64,000 nucleotides of DNA from Medicago truncatula. Taxonomy: Eukaryota; Streptophyta; Magnoliopsida; Fabales; Fabaceae. The stretch is from contig NC_053045.1 of the NCBI RefSeq assembly GCF_003473485.1, positions 35,500,494-35,564,493 of the forward strand. Reading direction: 5' to 3'. This document shows, in pieces, positions 45,796-56,205 of the stretch; the stretch's first letter is position 1, and the number at the start of each line of letters is the position of its first letter. Made by a program: the position numbers and the translations under genes. The notes beneath the pieces were generated by a model. It worked only from the letters and a program-made list of their open reading frames with translations. It made no database searches and was not told the DNA's origin.

Positions 45796-45815
45796 CAAGA
45801 CAAAACCATGTGGTG
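45796..45815 (+). promoter_or_regulatory. Second orphan SAUR promoter block
   Basis: AAGACAAAACCATGTGGTGG with flanks 45710-45900 parallels 41850-42010 and the 16358 promoter. The word ACCATTCAATTC that follows in the 16358 version is present here too (about 45874), but no SAUR coding sequence follows before the minus-strand gene at 46408. Confidence 0.5.
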
Positions 45816-46407
45816 GTTCGTCAGTCGTTTTCTCTCAGTAAATCCCATCATTTAGCCTACACAGTAAGTAGTAACCATTCAATTCTTTAGATAAGGATAT
45901 CCTAACAGGAACCATAGAATGAGGAATGTGTCATTAAGTGGAATAATTGACTTTGTTACTGGCATTGTAATTGTGCACTTGCCTATGAGGGGAAGGTGCC
46001 TCATCTATAATATCATGCCTAAGTTATGTACTTCAAAAAAGAATATACTTTAGCAAATTTATCTTTCACTTTCACCTTTTGTCCTAGGAAAAATAACTGT
46101 GTTATGCCCTTGCTAGGAATCATGTGTTACTGCTACTTCGAAATTTCTCAGGATACCAAGTCCCTTTTTTTCTTATAGCAAGCAATGTTACTTATATAAT
46201 CATATGCAGTATGTTCTTAAGTGCAATAAACCAAAAACAGAGAGGAGATATTTGAGTAGTCGAATTCATTGTCATTAAACAAAATATATTTGTTCTATAA
46301 ATTTCTCAATCTAATGGTCATTTTTTCTCATCTTTACAATTTGTTAAGATGCGAGTTTACAAAAAAATATCACTACTAAACTATGTCAGTCTCTTCTGGT
46401 GTTAGAT

Positions 46408-46689
46408 TCATATCCCGTTCATGCGAGATGTTATATGTTGAAAGATATCTTCGGTGCAAGGAATGGTGAGGCCACCCATGGGATGATCATATCCGAACTC
46501 TTCCTCAGCTTGACTCAGCAAGTCTTGAAATGAAGGTTGGCTTAAGTATGATACGGGGATCACATACCGCGTCTGTTTCTCTCCAACATATACTGCAAGA
46601 TATCCCTTTGGCACATCCACAGCTTTTGAAGCTGATCGGTTTCCAGAAAAAGATGCCCTTCTGATGATACCAGGGAAACGAAAACCCAT
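46408..46689 (-). CDS. SAUR family auxin-responsive protein, 93 aa
   Basis: Single-exon SAUR. The start is set at 46689 ([20 protein letters not shown]), not at the upstream in-frame ATG, by comparison with the 42310 sister. The core is [49 protein letters not shown] and [20 protein letters not shown]. Unlike the sister at 42310 it keeps the standard [11 protein letters not shown]. The TATA-like run is at about 46820-46828 and the upstream block at 46928-46963. Head to head with 47935. Confidence 0.94.
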   Translation of the reverse strand: MGFRFPGIIRRASFSGNRSASKAVDVPKGYLAVYVGEKQTRYVIPVSYLSQPSFQDLLSQAEEEFGYDHPMGGLTIPCTEDIFQHITSRMNGI

Positions 46690-46927
46690 TTTTGTATGTG
46701 TTAACACTTGAGAATAAATGGTTTTTAAATAAAAACTTTTAAGCAATAACCAAGTTTTTCAGATTTGAATGCTTTAGGATGTGAATGATTTGTGTTGGTT
46801 CTAAATGCTTGCAGTCATGAATATATATAGTTAAAAGAATAATTGAGAAACCATTGGCTACTTGAATGATTGGTGGAGGTATATACTGTAGTATAGGATC
46901 AGGATGGAGTCATGGAATCTACAAGGA

Positions 46928-46963
46928 GACAAGAGCATATATAAGATCACATGGTATTGTCTT
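46928..46963 (-). promoter_or_regulatory. Conserved SAUR upstream block (for 46408-46689)
   Basis: GACAAGAGCATATATAAGAT then CACATGGTATTGTCTTA, 239-274 bases upstream of the ATG; nearly identical to the block at 42799-42835. Confidence 0.55.
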
Positions 46964-47692
46964 AGAGGTCTACCCTACCATAAAACAGACCTATTCATGG
47001 AATAGAAAGTTTAATTGACCTTGATACTTAATTAGGAATGCAAGGACCTCAAAGTTCTGTCCTGGTATGCAAATATCATGGAGTTGGTCTTGCAAAAATA
47101 AAATAAAATGTGGTTTATAATGTCTCATGAACTTGCGTTCAACATTCATTATCTTCTTGCCTCCTAACACTGTCTCTTAGCTGCTAACAATTAGGTCCTA
47201 CACAAGCTTTACAAGTTGCACATAAATCTGATATATATTCAAATGGTAGATGTATATTAGCTGCATTGTCAATTCGAAGAAATTACATGTGAGATGTCGA
47301 GAGCATGTCTACCATTGGATTAGTTATAACAAAATGCAAAAATATAAAACGTGGTTCATAGTCGTTTGTGATCTTGCGTTTAATATTGGTTCTCTTCTTG
47401 CCTCCTAACACTGCTTCTGATCTATAATTCAGGTCCTACTCATGATTTACAAATTGAAGATATATCAGATAATAGTTGGCTGATGTATATTGTGCATTGT
47501 CAATCTGAAGAAACATGAGATATGTCTGTAGTATGTCTACCAGTGGATCAACTATCCAAAATGCATTAACAAACATCAGGTCTTTTTCACCAATGCATTG
47601 TTTTACCATGTCTGTTGGCCATTATCTCAGAAGGTAGAGTATTTGCATGTTCTTATATTTAGCTTCATCTAATCCTTGAAAATGACCTCTAT

Positions 47693-47711
47693 AAGACAAT
47701 ACCATGTGAAC
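47693..47711 (+). promoter_or_regulatory. Conserved SAUR upstream block (for 47935)
   Basis: AAGACAATACCATGTGAAC, 224-242 bases before the ATG; a TATA box (ACTATATATACAC, about 47790-47802) follows. Confidence 0.5.
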
Positions 47712-47934
47712 CCTTGTACCTAACTAGACTCTATTACAATCCATCAAAATACATTCATTGGTTAATTGGTTTGTTTGAGACCCTTAGCAACTATATATAC
47801 ACTATTCCTTGAGTTCTCAAAGCAACACAAATCTTTTCCATTCTGAGTTATAAAAACTCAAATATTTCTTTCTCATCCAATCCTCTGCCATCATCAGTAT
47901 TTTTTTTTGTGAGGAACCATAAATACTAAAAACA

Positions 47935-48210
47935 ATGGGTTTCCGCATAGCAAAGCTTATCAGAATGCCATCATTTTCCAAAACACAAGAGACTGCCAAG
48001 GGACTTGAAGTCCCAAAAGGCTATCTCGCAGTCTATGTTGGAGATAGAATGAGGCGGTTCGTGATTCCAGTATCATATTTGAGCCAGCCATCGTTTCAAG
48101 AATTACTAAATCAATCAGAAGAAGAATTTGGATATGATCATCCAATGGGTGGTCTCACAATTCCTTGCGGCGAGGATGAATTCCTAAATCTTACTTCTCG
48201 CTTGAATTGA
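47935..48210 (+). CDS. SAUR family auxin-responsive protein, 91 aa
   Basis: Single-exon SAUR, the duplicate of 43567: [20 protein letters not shown], then [49 protein letters not shown] and [18 protein letters not shown]. The arm and the EDEFLNL segment have diverged most; the [11 protein letters not shown] block is unchanged. ATAGATTAG (about 48239-48247) downstream of the stop is a clean DST-like word. Confidence 0.94.
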   Translation: MGFRIAKLIRMPSFSKTQETAKGLEVPKGYLAVYVGDRMRRFVIPVSYLSQPSFQELLNQSEEEFGYDHPMGGLTIPCGEDEFLNLTSRLN

Positions 48211-50498
48211 GCTCTAGATCATGCTAATGGAGATTTAGATAGATTAGTTGAAGCTAATTACTATAGAAACCATTTTTTTTTTCTGTTGAAGATTTTTTAT
48301 TGTTCCGTCCATGTATTAATCAATCATTCCTACGGAAATCAAAATGTTTCCTGAATGAGAATGTTAAATTATTAATGACACCAAATATTGTTGAAACAGT
48401 TGCAGCTTTTTTCATCTCTCAATGACACCAAACATTGTTATGATTCATGAGCTTAAAAATTTACGTCCTTCATATCCCAATATGGAACACACAACACAGT
48501 TTTCCTGAAACACATTTAGCCTTTTGTTGCTAGATTCTTCTATAATATATTTTTCCTACTTTTAACATCATTGAGTTTTCAATAATAATTTTCAGTTAAT
48601 TTAGCTGGTTCCATCTAGCTCTGGTAAATTTATTTGCAATTTTTTTTAACAAGAAATTTATTTGCAGTTGATTGCAAATATTGCTTCAAATCTAAAGTTT
48701 TTTACTGATAAGTATTGTAAAAATAGTAGTAAAAGAAAACTTGACATAAACTTCAAGGCTCAACTGTGAGGCATCTCCCTAAGATATACACATCTACAAT
48801 AATGGTGGACTTGATTAGAGGGACATGCGGTCCATATGCCAATAGTTTGAGGCATGGCCGGCCTAAGGGCCAAGCAACCCAAGCAAGGGCTTTAGGCCTC
48901 AAAATTTTGGATGAAAAAAAATGCCTCTAAAAAATTAATTTGGTTATAATTATATTATATGACAGATAAATTATAGATATTTTGATAACTTAACTAATTA
49001 CCAAAAATGCTTCAATTACTCTTGTTCATGAATTCAAATTTCGGTCTCCGAAAAATTGATATTATATAAATAATATGTTAGATCTTTCAAAAAAAAATGT
49101 TAAAAAAATAATTTAAAGGCCACATTAAAAATTTTGTTTTATGCCTCTTAAATTGTTGGGCCGGCCCACTGCTCTATCTGCCCACATTTTTGCTGGAAAA
49201 TCCCCCCATTTATCAGAAGTAAATTTCCGATGGTAAGTTTCTCTCGGAACACAGGTTATGATAGGCATTATTTTGCGAAAAAATTTCGAATTGTAGGATC
49301 TGATGACCATTTTTCTCAAGTTGAGCAACCTGCGGTGTCTAAACAGTGGTCTCCGTAGTTTGAATGTTAGACTTCATGTTTTGATGGTTGCTTTTTTGAC
49401 ACTCTACAAATGCGCAAACCATTTGAATGATAACTTTTGAACAGCATTTTCTATGTTTTTAAAGGCTTTGGAAGATAACTCTTGAATATTGCTTTTCAGG
49501 ATAAAGAGCAAATAAAGGGGTCAAAAGAGCAACGATCTCATGTTTTTGTGAATTCTAAATTGGGTTCTTATAGTCTCTGTTGCTTTAGTGACTACAGCAC
49601 ATTTAAATAAGGATTAGAGTTTTAAGATTTCTATTTGCACCCCTTTATTTAATACACCCTTTGCCACTTTCATATTTCTTTTTCAACATTACTGCCGTTT
49701 TGAAGTGAATTTCTATTTGGCACTAAAATATTTTGATTAACACAAAATCCATGTTGTTGGGTAGTTAGGAGAGTGCAGAAGGTAACAGTGGATTAAAAGT
49801 ATCTTCAATGAAATGATGTTGGAGATTCAACGGGATGATCTGGAACGAATGTTTTTGCAGTGATAGGGTAGCTCTGACTACCCCAAAATTTTTATTTTTA
49901 TTAAATGACTAAGTAAATATAGTTTTTTTTTTTTTTGACAAAGACTAAGTAAATATAGTTAGCTACCTTAGCAATATATTTTTAGCTACCTCAAACAAGT
50001 TTTCTTGCAAAAACAAATAACATAAATAGAAAGATTAAAAAATTATTACTTGATTAATTAACTTATTTATCTTATTTTGACATTTCGGTCTCTACAACAA
50101 TTATAGAGAAAGCATTTTTAGAAATAAAAATTATTAATAGTCAAATAAAATGGATGATAGTTTAATGCATGTATCTTATTTGTTTATGTTGAAAAAAATT
50201 GTTAGTCTATTTAGCAATTATTCAATTATAAATATATTTGACTCCTTAAAACCTAATTTTATAGAGATCAAACATATTGAACCCTTAAATTTAATATATA
50301 AAGTTTTAACAGAATTAATTTTTAGTTGAGATTGAGTGATAAAAAATTATCTTTGATATTAAATTTTCTAAGATATACATTGCTTAGTGGATCTCCATCC
50401 CTTAAATTTAAACAATCTCAATTGCAGCATAGGCATACTCCATTGAAATACATGTGTGTGTTGTGTTTATCATTTAACTTATTCATATTTGGTGGAAT
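48211..50498. other. Intergenic, SAUR flank then unrelated DNA, no gene
   Basis: Up to about 48620 the sequence parallels the 43567 flank (TTCCTGAATGAGAATGTTAA; GTTCCATCTAGCTCTG). Around 48855-49168 GC-rich words GGCCGGCC occur at both ends in inverted order (GGCATGGCCGGCCTAAGG; TTGGGCCGGCCCA) with repeated GCCTC words between. That may be a small decayed element. The rest is featureless and AT-rich. Confidence 0.4.
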
Positions 50499-50685
50499 TG
50501 TTGGAGTCCATGTTTGAGTCGTTAGTCTCACATCGACTAAAATGTGGACTAAATTAACAATTTATAAGAGATGTAACTCTTATCTCAACAGCTTTAAGGT
50601 TTGATGTGAATATGTGTTCTTAATAAGATCTCTTAGAGAGCGTAGTCATTAACTCATTGTTGATGAACCCTCGAACTTCCCAACA
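50499..50685. mobile_element. Possible TRIM/solo LTR remnant
   Basis: TGTTGGAGTCC at the left and CTTCCCAACA at the right give TG...CA ends with a 6-base inverted repeat. The interior TTAGTCTCACATCGACT resembles the CCCACATCGG word found in several plant TRIM LTRs. No 5-base duplication was found. Confidence 0.35.
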
Positions 50686-50759
50686 AATGAAATTAGAGTC
50701 TTGGTTCAAGTAGATGGGAGACTGAGAATTGATCCAGGAGTAGCAGATTCTTTAATTTA

Positions 50760-50932
50760 AATTTGCTCCTCCATAGGTCTCAGGTTCGATTTTCTCTTAT
50801 TCCAATTTCGGTAGGCTAAATTCATACAGAGCTTGCTCTGGCTTTAAAAGGGGCCCCCGCAAGTGGGCGGTGAGTTTGGTCCCCTCGGATTAATCAATTC
50901 TTGGATCGGATACTGAGTTTTCAAAAAAAAAA
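50760..50932 (+). mobile_element. tRNA-derived SINE (Au-type), 5-prime diverged
   Basis: From TTTGCTCCTCC (50763) onward it matches the element at 5189-5413 in reverse. It includes box B GGTTCGATTTTC, ACAGAGCTTGCTCTGGC, GGGGCCCCCGCAAGTGGGC and CCCTCGGATTAATCAATTC, and ends in an A run (50923-50932). Box A is not recognisable. Confidence 0.8.
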
Positions 50933-53462
50933 TGGAGGTATTGGCTTTGTGAATATATTAAAATGAAGAAAATGTTAACTTATGCCTTTACACACAAGAT
51001 AAAGATCTTAAAATAGAATTAAATAATAAATATTGAATTGAAAAGATAAAATTTTAAGATTTTAAAGTTATGAATGCACAATTTTTAAAGTTAAATTTCT
51101 ATGTTCAGTTTCTTATCTTGTGTCCTCAAGCACAAGTTAGCAAGACCTTTAAAATAAAGAGATTAAAACAATAATTAAGCCCTTTTTTTAAGGTCAATTA
51201 ACTAATTACAGAAAGAAATATTGCTTTCCAAAAGTTAAATTCGAACGTCAACATTATTCCAATAAAATATAACAATCTAGTATATATTCCTAAAAAAAAA
51301 AAAAAAAAACTATCTATATATCATTCAACACATGGAAGGTGCACATTCCCATATCCAGCCATACTAGTTTGCTGCCCGGCCTAGTTTATGGATTGGTCGA
51401 GAAAATCAAAAGAACGTTTAATTGAAAGAAAAATATAAAGAACATTTGTTTTCTTCACTGACTAGAAAGTTACTTCTTTTTCCCTCAAAAAAAAAAAGTT
51501 ACTTCTTTTTTTTGTAAATACTATAGCGCTAAAAATTCATCTTTTAAAATGAATCGGTGGGTGTTTGAGGTTCGAAGTTAAATTTAAAGGGACGGATCAA
51601 AAGAACAATATTAATGGATAAATAAGTATATACTTTTTCTTTTGTGGTCGTAAACAAGTATATACTAAAATCATGGTTTTTCTGAACTCACATAAAAAAA
51701 AAATAAACTATGAAACTAAGGGAAAGCCTAAGGACCACAAATAGAAAAATTATATTTGATATTACTCCAGTATACTATGTTTTCTTTTACATTCCTTATC
51801 TATTTCTGTTCATTCCCAATAATATGATCTACAGTATCACTTTGTACTCTTTCACAAGTTGCCAAATCAGGGGTGACCAACAGACCATTATTCTACGAGA
51901 GTTGTTAGTTTTCTTTTCATAGTATGATTATGTTTATATGTTTAATTGTCCATTAAATTTTAAACAGAAGATTGTGGACCGCATAACCACTTAGAGTATA
52001 GTCAAATTAATTGAAATATGATCCAATGGTCCTCCAAGCAGGAGTTCGTACTTCACATGCAATGTTGAAACTTTGAAAGCATATCTTATGCAATCACGTG
52101 GAAATTAAAGTGCTTTTCGTTTTAAATTTTATACTACAGTGATTCTATTATTGGACCACTTTATGACTTCCAAGGAGGATGAGGAGTACTTACAATATAT
52201 TGAAGTCATGAAGTGAACTTTATTGGCAAAGCATGTTTTCTTCATTTCTCAGTATCAATTTGAAGCACTATTGACTAAATTGTCATTGAGAAAAACCAAC
52301 GTGAATGTTATTTTTTTTCGAATATATTTATGTAAAAATGAGTTTAATAATAAGTTTAAATGTAAAAATTACATTTGAAGTTAAAAGCTACAAATTCTAA
52401 CCTTAAGTACTAATCAATTTAAAAGAAAAAATCACTATATGTTGACATCATCCTAACATGCAATTAATTTTCTTAATGGGAAAACAAACATATTCTTAAT
52501 TAGCTGTCTATTTTGAAAAGAGGGGGAGGGTGTAGTTGTTGCACTACTATGCAACAATATTAATGTGAGCGATGTCAGTATTAAGCCTACTTAAAAACAT
52601 AGTAGGACTAATATGGCAAACCAACCTTATGTTATGGGCACCTTGTGCAAACTATGTGCTTAAACTACAATGTACGGCTAAAATCTCCCTCAAAAGTTTT
52701 AACATATAGTTAACTTATCTCATTAATAGAAAACATGCTATTTAATATTCCTTGTGACCGTAGATTGCAAATAAGATTTATATAATTTCAACTTAGACAA
52801 ATTTCTCTTAGTAGATGCCTGCATTATTTTAGAAATCAAATTGTAGAGGAAAGGAAGGTTGGATGTTTTCTACGAAAATCGTGTTAGAACATCAGAAAAA
52901 GGTGAAAGGTTAAAGTTTAAAAGACTCATATCTGTGTGAACCCTTATCTTTGGCCTAGAAGTTCCTAATAAATATGAGCCCTTAAACTTTTGACATATAA
53001 AAACTAACTTTGTTATATTTAACTTAGAAAGTTCTATCCATAATCACAACAGAGATTATAGTGGTGACAAAAAAAAATGCCAGTAAGGATAACAAGTCTA
53101 AATTCAAAGCTCCTTTGAATAAGTAGACCAGGGCAACATATTTTCAAATCCATGTTGGCATTATATATCAAGAACGTGCCAATGATAAAAAAGGCAAGAT
53201 TTTCATTTGTTTAAAGCAAGTAGCAAGCTATAGCCAATAAGTAGTGTAACTTTCAACAAGGGCCACATTTTCTTTTTGGGCTCCAAATTATAATGGGCCC
53301 ACATGTTTTGGTCCAGATTAGGCATTATCATGTGAAACTACTATACTCCTACACCTGACATGTTCCTAAACATTCTTCATGGTTATCACTTATCAAGCAA
53401 TATTATTTAATGTATTCAAAAAAATTAACAATGCTATAGTAGTATTTAGTATGGCTTGACAC
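50933..53462. other. Intergenic, no gene
   Basis: AT-rich DNA. A short box B-like GAGGTTCGAA word at about 51569 may be another SINE scrap. The open frame at 51710-51922 is hydrophobic but short, has no family signature and lies in AT-rich sequence; I do not count it as a gene. Confidence 0.35.
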
Positions 53463-53601
53463 CCTATATATATATATTTATAGAGATGACAATTCAATTC
53501 AAACCTAAGTCTTCTCTACCTAAGTCTTCTCTATCTTTAGCATTAAATATTTTTCTATCATATAATATTTTCAAATTAATCCATATCTAGCTTTCTTCAT
53601 C
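53463..53601 (+). promoter_or_regulatory. TATA region and leader of the 53602 SAUR
   Basis: CCTATATATATATATTTATAG (about 53463-53483) is a strong TATA region; the leader contains a tandem CCTAAGTCTTCTCTA word (53504-53533). The CATATG-CACATGG block of the other SAURs was not found upstream, which fits a different regulatory history. Confidence 0.45.
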
Positions 53602-53907
53602 ATGAAGACAACAAGTAACAGATTTGTGGGAATTGTTCAAGCTAAACAAAAACTCCAGAGAACACTTTCACAAAGAATTAGAATGGCTTCATCTGTTGGT
53701 GATGTACCAAAAGGCCACTTGGCAGTTTATGTTGGAAATGATCATAAGAGGTTTGTAATTCCAATATCATATTTGAGTCATCCTTTGTTCAAAGATTTAT
53801 TGGATTGGGCTGAAGAAGAATTTGGATTCAATCACCCTATGGGTGGTCTCACAATTCCATGCACTGAAGATTACTTCATTAGTCTAACTTCTTCTCTTAA
53901 TTATTAG
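53602..53907 (+). CDS. SAUR family protein, divergent type, 101 aa
   Basis: Single-exon SAUR with a basic N-terminal arm unlike the MGFR group ([20 protein letters not shown], then [18 protein letters not shown]). The core is [44 protein letters not shown] and [39 protein letters not shown] and EDYFISLT mark it as a different SAUR subgroup that did not arise from the recent local duplications. An internal Met at residue 28 is possible as a start, but the first ATG follows the TATA region at a normal distance and the arm is rich in basic residues, as in related genes. Confidence 0.9.
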   Translation: MKTTSNRFVGIVQAKQKLQRTLSQRIRMASSVGDVPKGHLAVYVGNDHKRFVIPISYLSHPLFKDLLDWAEEEFGFNHPMGGLTIPCTEDYFISLTSSLNY

Positions 53908-54538
53908 TTGTTCAAAAAAAGATATGGGTGATCAAATTTGACCCATTGAACAAAAATATTGATTATTTTTATTTTTTATTTAATGCTACTAAAGTTAGAT
54001 AGGAGGAACTAAATCTGGTCTATTCAATTAATGTTGTACCAGAGATTCACCTCAATCTAATAACATCCCAATTCAGGTGATGTACTCTTGAGTTGTTTTG
54101 GCAATTGAATTCGAGCAATTTTCTTGACTTGAGATGTAAACTGAAAATTGCAATGTAACCCTAGCATTTACCATTCAAAGTATATAAAAAAAACTTGGCA
54201 TTTCTCTTGAAATATTGAGTTCCTACTGATAATTGTTTTTAGGTTATATGCTCTAAAAAAATTAAGTACAAGAAAATTAGTAAATTGTGGTGGTAAAATT
54301 TCTTATTATATCGAGTAAAACACTACCAAAAATATACATATTATTCACCAATGGTAGAAAGATACTAGCACGAAAAGAAGGAAAAAAAAAAACTCTCAAA
54401 AAGTGTGTGCGGATATTACGGACATAAAAAACTTTTAGATGGCGGCTTGACTATGGAGACGCCAAGTAAAGAGACTTGCCTTCAGATGGAATTCATTATT
54501 TTAAAATTGAGCAAAATGGTCTGAAATAGAGCGAGAGT
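53908..54538. other. 3-prime flank of SAUR, no gene
   Basis: No DST-like word of the ATAGAT type is evident downstream of the 53602 gene; GTTAGATAGG (53993-54002) is the nearest. Otherwise featureless. Confidence 0.35.
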
Positions 54539-55088
54539 TGTAACATCCCAGACTCCTTTCAGGATTACCGACTCCTACAACCCAACACGAGTCTTTTCAG
54601 CGTGTTTTGTCCTCACTCGCACGTTTTCAGGGAAACTTCCCATAAGGTCACTCATCCCAAAACTGCTCCAAGTCAAGCACGCTTAACTGTGAAGTTCTTA
54701 TAGTTTGGGCTACCGAAAAATTGCTTTCAGGATTGTTGACTGATCCCACAAACCATCACGAGTCTTTTCTGCGTGTTTTGTCCTCACTCGCACGCTTGTC
54801 GGAAAACTTCCCAGAAGGTCGCTCATCCCAAAATTGTTCGAAGTCAAGCACGCTTAACTATGGAGTTCTTATGGTTTGGGATACCGAAAAGAAGATGCAT
54901 CTTGTTGATATAGGTAGCACCAAATAATTCTTATAAACCATCATTCAACCACACAGTCTCACACCTCCACGACTTCAGCCATCTCATTCTGATATGATTC
55001 GGTTTTGCCTAGAAGCTGCCAGGAGCCGGACCGCTCCCCGCCCTCATCAGCCTCGAGTGTTACATGCCCACCAAGCGGAGGTGTTACA
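54539..55088 (-). repeat. Cassandra 3-prime LTR, 550 bp, with duplicated 5S-like domain
   Basis: It carries two 5S-like units (about 54583-54709 and 54752-54880), offset by about 168 bases; CTTTCAGGATT recurs at 54556 and 54724. The partner LTR has one unit and is 165 bases shorter, so this LTR gained a tandem duplication. Confidence 0.8.
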
Positions 55089-55158
55089 TACCCACCAGCT
55101 TCCGCTTGGTTCTTCCCCGGACCATATCGTACTGGGAGAGGTTTGCTCTGATACCAGT

Positions 55159-55543
55159 TGTAACATCTCAGACGACATTAAGTATTCTCGATTGACCCTA
55201 CAAATCAACACAAGTCTTTTCAGCATGATTTGTCCTCACTCGCACGCTTTCTGGGAAACTTCCCAGAAGGTCACGCATCCCAAAATCGCTCCAAGTTAAG
55301 CACGCTTAACTGTGTAGTTCTTATGGATAGGGCTACTGAAAAGAAGATGTGTCTAATTGATATATGTAGTACCAAACAATTCTTATAAGTCTTCAGTCAA
55401 CCAAGTAGTGTCATACCTACACGACTTTAAGATCCCTCTTATTCCGATGTGATTCGGTTTTACCTAGAAGCTGTCAAGAGTCGGACCACTCCCCACCCTC
55501 ACCAGCCTCGAGCATTACATGCCCACCAAACGAAGGCGTTACG
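55159..55543 (-). repeat. Cassandra 5-prime LTR, 385 bp, single 5S-like domain
   Basis: One antisense 5S-like unit at about 55206-55332. The shared outer part (TCGGTTTTACCTAGAAGCTG; CCAGCCTCGAGCATTACATG) aligns with the other LTR at clearly less than full identity, so the insertion is not recent. Confidence 0.8.
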
Positions 55544-55620
55544 AAAGTCTACTGAAGAGAACCTCAGCGAACCACACATAGGTATATATTGTTATTAGTG
55601 AGTTTCATTTTAAAAAAAAA

Positions 55621-55903
55621 GGTTAATTAAGTTTTTAGTCCCTATAAATGTTCACAGTTTTGTTTTTAGTCCCTACAAAATAAAATCACACTTTTTAGTC
55701 CCTATAAAATTTTCCATCAGCATTTTTAGTCCCTATAAAAATTATCCATCACCATTTTAGTCCCTATAAAATTTTTCCATCAGCATTTTTAGTCCCTAAA
55801 ATGCTTAAGGAAAATGTCACAGGGACTAAAAAGTATGATTTTATTTTGTAGGGATTAAAAACAAAATTGTGGATATTTATAGGGACTAAAAACTTAATTA
55901 ACC
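55621..55903. mobile_element. Foldback MITE (AGTCCCTATAAA type)
   Basis: Inverted ends GGTTAATTAAGTTTTTAGTC / GACTAAAAACTTAATTAACC with repeated TTTTTAGTCCCTATAAAA inside. It is related in style to the Mutator-type MITE at 29424 but different in its terminal bases. A-rich flanks hide any target-site duplication. Confidence 0.75.
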
Positions 55904-55921
55904 CAAAAAAAAAAAAAAAAG

Positions 55922-56205
55922 TTAATAGGTCTTTACCCCCTGTAATATAGGTCATTTCCGGTTTTCTCTCTGTAAAATTATTTTTTTGATTTATCCCCAA
56001 AAAAAAATTGTTTTGATTTACCTCCTTAATAGGCCAAACAAAAATCAATTATATTTTTTTTTCAAGAAATTTTCGTTTTTGTTTGGCCTATTAGGGGGTA
56101 AATCAAAACAAAAAAAAATTACAAGGGGGTAAATCAAAAAAAAAAATTTACAGGGGAGAAAACCGGAAATGACCTATATTACAGAGGGTAAAGACATATT
56201 AACCA
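55922..56205. mobile_element. Second foldback MITE, adjacent to the previous one
   Basis: The left arm (TTAATAGGTCTTTACCCCCT, TGTAATATAGGTCATTTCCG) and right arm (CGGAAATGACCTATATTACA, TTAA at the end) are inverted copies of about 130 bases meeting near 56060. A central TTTGGCCTATTAG word is also inverted. It lies about 20 bases from the preceding MITE. Confidence 0.75.

Larger units (their letters stand above)
54539..55543 (-). mobile_element. Cassandra-type TRIM retrotransposon with 5S-rRNA-like LTRs
   Basis: Two direct repeats, 54539-55088 and 55159-55543, both start TGTAACATC and end (G)TGTTACA or GCGTTACG. They flank an internal region of only 70 bases. At the edge of the right repeat the internal region ends GCTCTGATACCAG, the complement of the TGGTATCAGAGC primer-binding site (initiator tRNA-Met), so the element reads on the minus strand. 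The repeats carry antisense 5S-rRNA-like sequence (AAGCACGCTTAACT, CTTCCCAGAAGGTC), the hallmark of Cassandra. The target-site duplication is AGAGT/AAAGT with one mismatch. No protein is encoded; it would rely on enzymes of other elements. Its 5S segments are not functional 5S genes. Confidence 0.85.

Noticed and set aside
48855..49168. Element bounded by inverted GGCCGGCC words
   Set aside because: Only about 8-10 bases are inverted and no target-site duplication was found; kept as a note in the intergenic entry.
51710..51922. Hydrophobic 70-codon open frame
   Set aside because: AT-rich DNA yields such frames by chance; there is no promoter, homologue or repeat support.
54583..55332. 5S rRNA genes
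   Set aside because: The 5S-like stretches are antisense, diverged and located in paired LTRs with a tRNA-Met primer site, which is the Cassandra structure.
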